Part shown: in pieces, positions 45,404-52,478 of the stretch
Layout of the letters: each line of letters opens with the position of its first letter
How positions within the stretch are numbered: the first letter of the stretch is position 1
Assembly (NCBI GenBank): GCA_031254105.1
Contig: JAIRVB010000030.1
Coordinates: forward strand, 1-53,170
Source of the DNA: Chitinispirillales bacterium
GTDB taxonomy: Bacteria > Fibrobacterota > Chitinivibrionia > Chitinivibrionales > Chitinispirillaceae
Length of the DNA: 53,170 nucleotides
Direction: 5' to 3'
Notes under the pieces: model-generated
Seen by the model: the letters and a program-made list of their open reading frames with translations, nothing else
Database searches by the model: none
Told to the model about the DNA's origin: nothing
Position numbers and translations under genes: made by a program

Positions 45404-45500
45404 TAAAAGTACCTTTTTTAGAATCGATACGGTTATTTACTTTGTAAATATATATTGAGTATTTTTTGCGGATATTCATCAGGAAGTGAGGCCGGTAGTT

Positions 45501-48500
45501 ATGAAAAAAATATTAGGATTGGATTTGGGGACTAATAGTATTGGGTGGGCGTTGATCAATGAGGCTGAAAACAGTAATGAAAAATCATCAATCGTCAAGC
45601 TTGGCGTACGGGTAAATCCGCTGACTGTTGATGAGCAGCAGAACTTTGAAAAAGGAAAGAGCATTACCACCAATGCTGACCGTACTCTCAAACGCAGTAT
45701 GCGCCGAAATCTGCAAAGATATAAACTCCGTCGCGCAAATTTGATTGAAATTTTAAAAAAACGAGATTTCATTTCGGATGAAACGGTTCTATCAGAAAAT
45801 GGCAACCGTACAACATTTGAAACATATCGGTTGAGAGCCAAAGCCGCTACAGAAGAAATATCATTAGAGCAGTTTGCACGCGTATTGCTGATGATTAATA
45901 AAAAGCGCGGCTACAAAAGCAGCCGCAAGGGAAAAAATAAAGAAGAAGATGGAGCTTTAATTGATGGGATGGAGATTGCTAAAAAATTGTCCCATGATAA
46001 ACTCACACCCGGACAGTATTGTTTACAACTGTTAGAAAATGGGAAAAAAAGTCTTCCTGATGATTTTTACCGTTCTGATTTACAGACTGAATTTGATAGA
46101 ATTTGGACAAAGCAAAAAGAATTTTATCCTGAAATTCTTACTGATAAACTTAAAGATAATTTAAAAGGAAAAAATGAAAAAGCAACTTGGGCGATTTGCA
46201 AAGAGCCGTTTGACATAGTTGGTGTAGCGCGGGAAACCAAGGGCGATGAACAGAAGAAAGAGAATTATATCTGGCGTGTTAAAGCTCTTGCAGAAAAAAT
46301 GTATTTGGAAAGTTTAGCTGTCGTTTTACAAAAAGTTAATGCTCAAATCAGCGGTTCGAGCGGCTATTTGGGAAATATCAGTGATAAAAGTAAAGAACTG
46401 TTTTTCAAAAGATTGACAGTTGGTCAATATCAAATGGATATTTTAGATAAAAATCCCAATGCAAGCTTGAAAAATATGATTTTTTACCGTCAGGATTATT
46501 TAGACGAGTTTAACAGAATTTGGGAAACGCAAGCGAAATTTCATAAGGAACTAACCGATGAGTTAAAACATGAAATTCGTGATGTGGTAATTTTCTACCA
46601 GCGTCGCCTGAAAAGTCAAAAAGGTTTGATCAGTTTTTGCGAATTTGAAAGCAGGCGAATAGAAGTGGAAGTTGAGGGGAAAAAGAAAACCGTAACAACA
46701 GGAAACCGTGTTGCTCCTCGTTCATCCCCTCTATTTCAGGAGTTCAAAATCTGGCAGGTTTTAAACAATATTGAAATTGCCGATAAAAGTACAGGCGAGG
46801 TAATGGCGCTTGATTTGGACGAAAAGAAAAAACTATTCGCAAAATTACAAATCGCAGAAAAATTAACACCAAAGGAAGCATTGGAAACATTATTTGAAAA
46901 GAAAGCAAAAAATTATGAACTGCTGAATTACAAAGAGAAAATAGAGGGCAATAGAACCAGAGCAAAAATTTGTGAGGTTTTATGTGAGACCTTAACGAAT
47001 GAAAAATTAAATGAGCTCTGGCATTTGCTTTATTCCTGGGAGGGTGAAAATGATGACCTTTCAAAAAAACTAATCCTCAAATATGGTTGTTCAGAAGATA
47101 TAGCTAAAAAACTGTCAAATATAACGCTTAGTGACGATTATGGTTCTTTAAGTTCAAAGGCGATAAAAAAGATATTGCCGTATTTAGAGCAAGGTAAACA
47201 GTATGATAAAGCTTGTGAACTTGCCGGTTACAGGCATTCGAAGTCATCGTTGACTAAGGAGGAAATTGAAAACAAAGTATTGAAAGATAAGTTGAAAGTT
47301 CTCCCCAAAAATTCTTTACGCAATCCTGTGGTTGAAAAAATTCTTAATCAGATGGTTCATGTAGTCAATGGAATTATTGATGCCTATGGAAAGCCTGATG
47401 AAATACGTATCGAATTGGCGCGGGAACTGAAGAAAACCGCAAAACAGCGTGAAGAATTAACAAAATCCATAGCCGATACAACAAAATTGCACGAACACTA
47501 TAAAGAAAAAGTTTTATCAAAAGCGCCCTTTAATCTTCCATATATAAGCCGTGCAGACATAATTCGCTACAAACTTTACGAAGAATTGAAAGACAACGGA
47601 TATAAGACACTATACTCCAACACTTACATTTCGCAGGAAGATTTATTTAGCGGAAAATTTGATGTTGAACATATCATTCCGCAATCCCGATTGTTTGACG
47701 ATTCTTTTTCAAATAAAACATTAGAATTAAAGGATATAAATATTGAAAAAGGAAGCCGGACTGCGCACGATTTTGTAAAAGAAAAATATGGCGAAAGCGA
47801 AAATGATAATTCTCTTGATTCGTATCTGAAAAGAATCGAAAAATTGTACAAGGATGGGAAAATTACTCGTGCTAAATACAATAAACTCAAAATGAGCGAA
47901 GATAAGATTCCCGACGGCTTTATCAATCGTGATTTAGCAAACACTCAGTATATTACCAAAAAAGCCAAAGAAATGCTTGAGGATTTGGTAAAAGAATCCG
48001 TTGTTTGTACGACCGGTTCAATTACAGACCGGTTGCGCGAAGATTGGCAGTTAGTGGATGTAATGCAAGAATTGAATTGGGATAAATATAACACACTCGG
48101 ACTGACCTACTACGAAGAAAATCGCGATGGCAAAAAACTGAAACGTATTAAAGATTGGACAAAGCGTAACGATCACCGACATCATGCAATGGACGCTTTG
48201 ACTGTCGCATTTACAAAACGAAATATAGTTCAATATCTAAATAGTTTAAATGCAAGAAATGATAAAAGCTCAACTACTTATGGAATTGAGCAGAACGAAC
48301 TTTATCGTAATGACAAAAACAAATTGTTGTTCAAACCACCTTTTGTTTTAGATGAATTTAGAAGCGAAGTCAAAAAATATTTAGAAAATACACTGATTTC
48401 CATAAAGGCAAAAAATAAAGTTGTTACGCAAAATGTAAATACTACGCAAAAATCTGGCGGAACAAAGAAAAAGGTTCAGCAAACACCGCGCGGGCAGTTA

Positions 48501-49526
48501 CATTTGGAAACGGTTTACGGCAGCTGTAAAAAAATCGTAATCAATGAAGAGCCTGTAAATGCAAAATTCGATGAAATCAAAATTTTGACAGTAACAAAAC
48601 CTGCGTACAGAGAAGCCCTGTTGAGACGGTTGCGTGAAAACGGAAATGACCCGAAGAAAGCATTTACCGGGAAAAATAGTTTGAGTAAAAATCCGGTTTG
48701 GCTGGACGAATTGCACACGCAGCAAGTACCGGAAAAGGTGAAAACGTCTTCATTTGAAACCGTTTATACTATCCGTAAACAAGTATCTCATGATTTGAAT
48801 ATTGACAAGGTGATTGATGATAAGGTTAAACTGATATTGAACAAACGGCTGCAGGAATTCGGCGGTGATGCAAAAAAAGCATTCGCAAATATTGACGAAA
48901 AACCGATTTGGCTAAATGAAAAGAAGGGAATCTCAATAAAACGTGTAACGATTTCCGGAGTCAGTAATGCCGAAAGTTTGCATCATAAGCGTGATAAGGA
49001 TGGCAATTTTATTTTAGATGAAAACGGCAGTAAGCAGTCTGTTGATTTTGTAAATACCGGAAATAACCACCATGTAGCTGTTTACCGTGATGCGGAAGGC
49101 AATTTACAGGAAAAAGTTATATCATTTTTTGAAGCGGTTGAACGTCGGAACAAGGGTTTGCCGATTATTGATAAAAGTTACAAAAAAGAGGATGACTGGC
49201 AGTTCCTTTTTAGTATGAAACAGAACGAATATTTTGTGTTTCCGAATGAGGAGACGGGTTTTAATCCGAAAGATACTGATTTACTTAATTCTGACAATTA
49301 CGCTTTGATTAGTCAGAATTTGTTTAGGGTGCAGAAAATATCTTCAAAAAACTATCTTTTTAATCACCATTTGGAAACAAAAGCAATAACGGGTGATGAT
49401 TTGAAAAACAAAAAGCAATTATCTAAAATAGCTTATAACTTCATTCAAAGTCTTCCACCGATTGCAAACATTGTCAAAGTTCGCATCGATCACATCGGCC
49501 AAATTGTATCGGTTGGTGAGTACTAA
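45501..49526 (+). CDS. cas9: Type II-C CRISPR effector nuclease Cas9
   Basis: Cas9 cleaves DNA matched by a crRNA:tracrRNA guide. From the ATG at 45501 it has 1341 residues (a GTG at 45486 is also in frame). RuvC-I is ILGLDLGTNSIGWAL (Asp8). The Arg-rich bridge helix is TLKRSMRRNLQRYKLRR. RuvC-II is IRIELAREL (near 634-642). The HNH motif is FDVEHIIPQS (His724). RuvC-III is DHRHHAMDAL (His895, Asp898). All catalytic residues are present. VAPRSSPLFQEFKIWQ resembles Bacteroidetes II-C enzymes, which also run longer than the usual 1000-1100. Two related motifs (KKAF...NPVWLDE near 1050-1071 and KKAF...KPIWLNE near 1122-1142) sit in the PAM-interacting end. cas1 starts directly after the stop. 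Confidence 0.97.
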   Translation: MKKILGLDLGTNSIGWALINEAENSNEKSSIVKLGVRVNPLTVDEQQNFEKGKSITTNADRTLKRSMRRNLQRYKLRRANLIEILKKRDFISDETVLSENGNRTTFETYRLRAKAATEEISLEQFARVLLMINKKRGYKSSRKGKNKEEDGALIDGMEIAKKLSHDKLTPGQYCLQLLENGKKSLPDDFYRSDLQTEFDRIWTKQKEFYPEILTDKLKDNLKGKNEKATWAICKEPFDIVGVARETKGDEQKKENYIWRVKALAEKMYLESLAVVLQKVNAQISGSSGYLGNISDKSKELFFKRLTVGQYQMDILDKNPNASLKNMIFYRQDYLDEFNRIWETQAKFHKELTDELKHEIRDVVIFYQRRLKSQKGLISFCEFESRRIEVEVEGKKKTVTTGNRVAPRSSPLFQEFKIWQVLNNIEIADKSTGEVMALDLDEKKKLFAKLQIAEKLTPKEALETLFEKKAKNYELLNYKEKIEGNRTRAKICEVLCETLTNEKLNELWHLLYSWEGENDDLSKKLILKYGCSEDIAKKLSNITLSDDYGSLSSKAIKKILPYLEQGKQYDKACELAGYRHSKSSLTKEEIENKVLKDKLKVLPKNSLRNPVVEKILNQMVHVVNGIIDAYGKPDEIRIELARELKKTAKQREELTKSIADTTKLHEHYKEKVLSKAPFNLPYISRADIIRYKLYEELKDNGYKTLYSNTYISQEDLFSGKFDVEHIIPQSRLFDDSFSNKTLELKDINIEKGSRTAHDFVKEKYGESENDNSLDSYLKRIEKLYKDGKITRAKYNKLKMSEDKIPDGFINRDLANTQYITKKAKEMLEDLVKESVVCTTGSITDRLREDWQLVDVMQELNWDKYNTLGLTYYEENRDGKKLKRIKDWTKRNDHRHHAMDALTVAFTKRNIVQYLNSLNARNDKSSTTYGIEQNELYRNDKNKLLFKPPFVLDEFRSEVKKYLENTLISIKAKNKVVTQNVNTTQKSGGTKKKVQQTPRGQLHLETVYGSCKKIVINEEPVNAKFDEIKILTVTKPAYREALLRRLRENGNDPKKAFTGKNSLSKNPVWLDELHTQQVPEKVKTSSFETVYTIRKQVSHDLNIDKVIDDKVKLILNKRLQEFGGDAKKAFANIDEKPIWLNEKKGISIKRVTISGVSNAESLHHKRDKDGNFILDENGSKQSVDFVNTGNNHHVAVYRDAEGNLQEKVISFFEAVERRNKGLPIIDKSYKKEDDWQFLFSMKQNEYFVFPNEETGFNPKDTDLLNSDNYALISQNLFRVQKISSKNYLFNHHLETKAITGDDLKNKKQLSKIAYNFIQSLPPIANIVKVRIDHIGQIVSVGEY

Positions 49527-50459
49527 ATGATAAAACAGACCCTCTGTTTCGACAACCCCGCATATCTAAGCGCAAAAAACGAGCAATTAATAATAAAGAC
49601 ATCAGATGGGCGGGAAATTTCCCGCCCAATCGAGGACATCGGCGTTGTCATTTTAGACAATCCGCAGATCACAATAACACAAAATGCCGTTATAAAACTT
49701 TTGCAAAATAACGCTGCCGTAATTCACTGCAACGAAAAGCATCTGCCTGTTGGGATGCTGTTTAACTTAGATGGGAATACTTTACAAAGTCAAAAATTTA
49801 AAAGTCAGATTTCTGCAACCGAAGTACTAAAAAAGAATTTATGGCAGCAAACGGTTAAAGCAAAGATTCAAAATCAGGCGGCTGTTTTGAAAATTGCCGG
49901 AAAAGACAGCAGGCGGCTTGATCATTTAGCAAAAAACGTAAAGCCCGGCGACAGCGGAAACTACGAAGCGCAGGCGGCAATTTGGTACTGGAATTTAGTG
50001 TTTTCTGATTATGTTGAGAATTTTTCACGTATCTTTACAATCGGTGGTGTAGTCAACAATATGCTTGACTACGGTTACGCGGTTATGCGCGCGGCTGTGG
50101 CAAGAGCATTGACAGGTTCGGGACTTTTGCCAACGCTTGGAATTTTTCACAGGAATCAGTATAACGCATATTGCCTTGCCGATGACATTATGGAGCCGTT
50201 CCGCCCCTTTGTTGATTTGGCGGTTTTAGAAATCTTACAGGAAAATTCCATTGATAGTTTACAGGAGATAAACAGGGGAATCAAACAAAAATTACTGTTG
50301 GTTCTGCAATGCGACTGCTTTTTCAAGAAAGAAAAAAGTCCGTTATTAGTGGCTCTTACCCGCACAACAGCTTCGCTTTGCGCTTGCTTTGAAGGTAAAA
50401 AGCGTAAAATACTTTACCCGGAGATAAAACATGAACCTAAGCGCGATAAGTCAGTATAG
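49527..50459 (+). CDS. cas1: CRISPR integrase Cas1, type II
   Basis: Cas1, with Cas2, inserts new spacers next to the leader. The 310-residue protein has the beta domain (1-90) and the catalytic helical domain with Glu147 (NYEAQAAIWYW), His208 (GIFHRNQYNAY) and Asp219-Asp220 (LADDIMEPFRPFVD), the complete metal site. The sequence is of the type II kind. It starts immediately after the cas9 stop and overlaps cas2 by 29 bp. No cas4 or csn2 is present, which fits subtype II-C. Confidence 0.96.
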   Translation: MIKQTLCFDNPAYLSAKNEQLIIKTSDGREISRPIEDIGVVILDNPQITITQNAVIKLLQNNAAVIHCNEKHLPVGMLFNLDGNTLQSQKFKSQISATEVLKKNLWQQTVKAKIQNQAAVLKIAGKDSRRLDHLAKNVKPGDSGNYEAQAAIWYWNLVFSDYVENFSRIFTIGGVVNNMLDYGYAVMRAAVARALTGSGLLPTLGIFHRNQYNAYCLADDIMEPFRPFVDLAVLEILQENSIDSLQEINRGIKQKLLLVLQCDCFFKKEKSPLLVALTRTTASLCACFEGKKRKILYPEIKHEPKRDKSV

Positions 50460-50793
50460 GGTTATGTGGATTTTCGTGTTTTACGATTTACCGACAGAAA
50501 CAAAAATCCAACGAAAAAATCATTCAAAATTCCGTAAAAACTTAATTGAAGACGGCTTTAATATGTTTCAGTTCTCTGTATATTTTCGTCATTGCTCAAG
50601 CAAAGAAAATTTGGAGGTTCACGCTAACAGAGTAAAATCGTTCATGCCTGAAATGGGTAAAATCAGTATTGTAAATTTCACAGACAAACAGTTTGAAAGG
50701 ATGGAAGTTTTTTACGGCAAAAAGCTGCCCAGGAATCACAAAAAAACCAACGCCAAAGAATTACAGCCGCCAATGCAGTTAGAACTTTTTTGA
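50431..50793 (+). CDS. cas2: CRISPR adaptation nuclease Cas2
   Basis: The 120-residue ferredoxin-fold protein has the strand RVMWIFVFYDLPTETK with the metal-binding Asp19, and GFNMFQFSVYFRHCSSKENLEVH. The ATG at 50431 has GGAG upstream and gives the N-terminal extension typical of type II Cas2; an ATG at 50464 would also be possible. Its stop codon is part of the -35 box of the tracrRNA promoter. Confidence 0.95.
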   Translation: MNLSAISQYRVMWIFVFYDLPTETKIQRKNHSKFRKNLIEDGFNMFQFSVYFRHCSSKENLEVHANRVKSFMPEMGKISIVNFTDKQFERMEVFYGKKLPRNHKKTNAKELQPPMQLELF

Positions 50794-50818
50794 CTTTACC
50801 GCGGGATATTATTATATT
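50790..50818 (+). promoter_or_regulatory. tracrRNA promoter
   Basis: TTGACT (50790-50795) and TATATT (50813-50818) are separated by 17 bp, a near-consensus vegetative sigma-factor promoter. The predicted start, about 50825, is just before the anti-repeat. The -35 overlaps the cas2 stop. Confidence 0.8.
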
Positions 50819-50824
50819 ATAAAC

Positions 50825-50903
50825 AATGCGAAAGCAATTCACAATAAGGATTATTCCGTTGTGAAAACATTAAGGGTGGGGGGTAACTCTCGCCCTTTTA
50901 TTT
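50825..50903 (+). ncRNA. tracrRNA
   Basis: The anti-repeat ATGCGAAAGCAATTCACAAT (50826-50845) pairs with the first 20 nt of the CRISPR repeat at 51837, with 19 Watson-Crick pairs and one G:U. A small nexus hairpin with GGA-TTAT-TCC (50848-50857) follows inside AAGGATTATTCCGTT, which resembles AAGGCTAGTCCGTT of the S. pyogenes tracrRNA. A terminator stem AAGGGTG/CGCCCTT (50872-50878 and 50891-50897) and a T-run (50895-50907) close it. The RNA would be about 80 nt and acts with Cas9 and crRNA. Confidence 0.88.
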
Positions 50904-50907
50904 TTTT
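50872..50907 (+). terminator. Rho-independent terminator of tracrRNA
   Basis: A 7-bp stem with a 12-nt G-rich loop is followed by TTTTATTTTTTT. It also forms the last hairpin of the tracrRNA. Confidence 0.8.
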
Positions 50908-51087
50908 AGCTGAAACTGCAAAATTTTATAGTTCCACGTTTTTCATCTCCTGTCTCTTTATATTTTCATTTTTATATTTTAGATAGTGTCAATGAAATTT
51001 CACTTTCGAGAGTTTGTAAATGATTAAAAAGCCTAAGGCATTATTTGCGGGTTGTTTAGTAAAACGGCGCGAATAGGGGCACGTCAT

Positions 51088-51741
51088 TTGACCGATAATA
51101 ATAAAACTTCGTTTAGTCTGCTTACTATGAAAGATGCTGCGCAAGCTGTGCCTGAAGGTATAAGCGCGAGATTAAAAACTTTCTGGGCAAAAGTAGTCAG
51201 CGGAAGAAGAAAATTAAATGGTAAGCATTCAATATGTATAGGCGAAATATCAGAAAAAGTTAAAAATGCTGTGTTTGACATATATGGAAAAAATGTTACA
51301 AGACAAACGATAACAATTGATGATATGAAACACATTTATTATCGGCATGGTAAAAATATTGCGAAAGAATTGGCCGATGGGCAGATTCCTGTAACCGAAG
51401 AAATTGTCGCTTTGATTCCGGATGTTTTAACAGATCCTGATCATATTAATTGCGGAGGAAAAACCAAAGGACAGGGATATGATACGATAGTAGTTTCAAA
51501 GGAATACGCAGATGGATGCGTTCACACGGTACATGCGGTCATAAACGATTCTACATTAAAAATTCACACATTGTACGTTTGGAATGAAGAGAAAGCAAAA
51601 AATAAGCGTTTGGATTGTGGAGAAGTCACCGACTCCCGACAGCTTAGGGCAACAATGCCCGATCCTCAAAATGAGGCGCCGTCCAATCCAAACGTTTACA
51701 TTAATAATATAACCAATTCTATCGAAAAAATCAATACCTAA
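51088..51741 (+). CDS. Predicted phage-type (PBECR-like) nuclease domain protein
   Basis: The core (IGEISEKVKNAVFDIYG, then DMKHIYYRHG, TEEIVALIPDVLTDPDHI, and the strands YDTIVVSKEYADG and VHTVHAVI...KIHTLYVWN) resembles the phage Barnase-EndoU-ColicinE5/D-RelE-like nucleases found at the end of phage head-morphogenesis and polyvalent proteins. I propose the TTG at 51088 with AGGGG upstream; a TTG at 51052 and an ATG at 51127 are alternatives. The opening NKTSFSLL looks like the linker of a longer protein, so this may be a detached C-terminal domain. It sits between the tracrRNA and the only CRISPR repeat. No immunity gene is recognised. The family assignment is by pattern only. Confidence 0.55.
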   Translation: MTDNNKTSFSLLTMKDAAQAVPEGISARLKTFWAKVVSGRRKLNGKHSICIGEISEKVKNAVFDIYGKNVTRQTITIDDMKHIYYRHGKNIAKELADGQIPVTEEIVALIPDVLTDPDHINCGGKTKGQGYDTIVVSKEYADGCVHTVHAVINDSTLKIHTLYVWNEEKAKNKRLDCGEVTDSRQLRATMPDPQNEAPSNPNVYINNITNSIEKINT

Positions 51742-51836
51742 AATGTCAATAAAAGCAAATTTCAATAATACAAGCGCAAAAAATATACCAAATTTATCTT
51801 TAACCTGCATGGAATGTCTGTGAGCGCAAGTGTGAA

Positions 51837-51884
51837 GTTGTGAATTGCTTTCGCATTTTTCTATTTTAGGGTGATTCGCAACAG
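51837..51884 (+). CRISPR. Solitary 48-nt CRISPR repeat
   Basis: GTTGTGAATTGCTTTCGCAT opens a 48-nt unit ending ATTCGCAACAG. Its ends form a 9-bp inverted repeat (GTTGTGAAT/ATTCGCAAC). The length and GTTGTG start are those of Bacteroidetes type II-C repeats, and the first 20 nt pair with the tracrRNA. No second copy is found within 30-40 nt on either side or elsewhere in the window. A crRNA made here would use the 30 nt before the repeat (51807-51836) as guide. TATAAT lies at 51904-51909. Confidence 0.85.
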
Positions 51885-51955
51885 AAAAGGCGTTATTGAT
51901 AGTTATAATCATAAATAACCAGTGAGTCCCAAAAACACAGTAAAGGAGCGCCCAA

Positions 51956-52387
51956 ATGTCTAATATGTCTGATAGGCTAATGGTAATGGAGAACAAAATT
52001 GTCCGATATGCGCAAACCGAATATAAAAAGCTCAATTTACCGCAGGATTTTGAAACGGGTATTGAGATCCAATTTGAAGGCGGCCAATGCACGCATTTAA
52101 TTGATGAAAGCGAACCCCATATATTTAACCTGTTCGAAGCGCAGATTTTAGGTATGGTATTGGGCAGCTCAAGCTATGCCGCTGCTGGAACCCGAACGAT
52201 CACATGCGATTTCGAAAAACTACTACAAAAACGTTTTAGGCAGAAACGTTTTGAGAATTTAGGGGATAGCCACCATATGAAGATGGCCGCCGCGATTCTT
52301 TATGACAATGGCAAAGTACGGGTTATAAACTTACGCACGGAGTGCGCTGAGGATTTTGTTTATGAGCTTTTCGATGGTGAAATATGA
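51956..52387 (+). CDS. Protein of unknown function
   Basis: I do not recognise this 143-residue protein. It has no signal peptide or membrane helix. Notable parts are EIQFEGGQCTHLIDESEPHIFNLFEAQILGMVLGSSSYAAAGTRTITCDF in the middle and a Lys/Arg-rich KLLQKRFRQKRFENLGD. The ATG has AAAGGAG nine bases upstream, so it is probably expressed. It lies just after the CRISPR repeat and may belong to the same accessory island. Confidence 0.65.
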   Translation: MSNMSDRLMVMENKIVRYAQTEYKKLNLPQDFETGIEIQFEGGQCTHLIDESEPHIFNLFEAQILGMVLGSSSYAAAGTRTITCDFEKLLQKRFRQKRFENLGDSHHMKMAAAILYDNGKVRVINLRTECAEDFVYELFDGEI

Positions 52388-52388
52388 C

Positions 52389-52409
52389 GGGCGCCCGCGA
52401 GGGGCGCCC
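52389..52409. repeat. GGGCGCC hairpin
   Basis: GGGCGCC (52389-52395) and GGCGCCC (52403-52409) form a stem almost identical to that at 20563-20583 (GCGAGGGGCGCCC in common). It lacks a T-run here, so it seems to be a dispersed repeat rather than a plain terminator. Confidence 0.6.
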
Positions 52410-52478
52410 TACAGTGTGGTGGCGGAACGTATCTTAGTTGTATAAAAATTGCAGTACATCTTTATTAAAAGGGAGATT

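Noticed and set aside
45313-45460. CRISPR array upstream of cas9
   Set aside because: The units are 22 bp with only a short shared heptamer and no constant repeat/spacer alternation, so they are iterons.
50821-50845. Second CRISPR repeat in inverse orientation after cas2
   Set aside because: Only the first 20 nt match, and it is followed by a nexus and a terminator, so it is the tracrRNA anti-repeat and not an array repeat.
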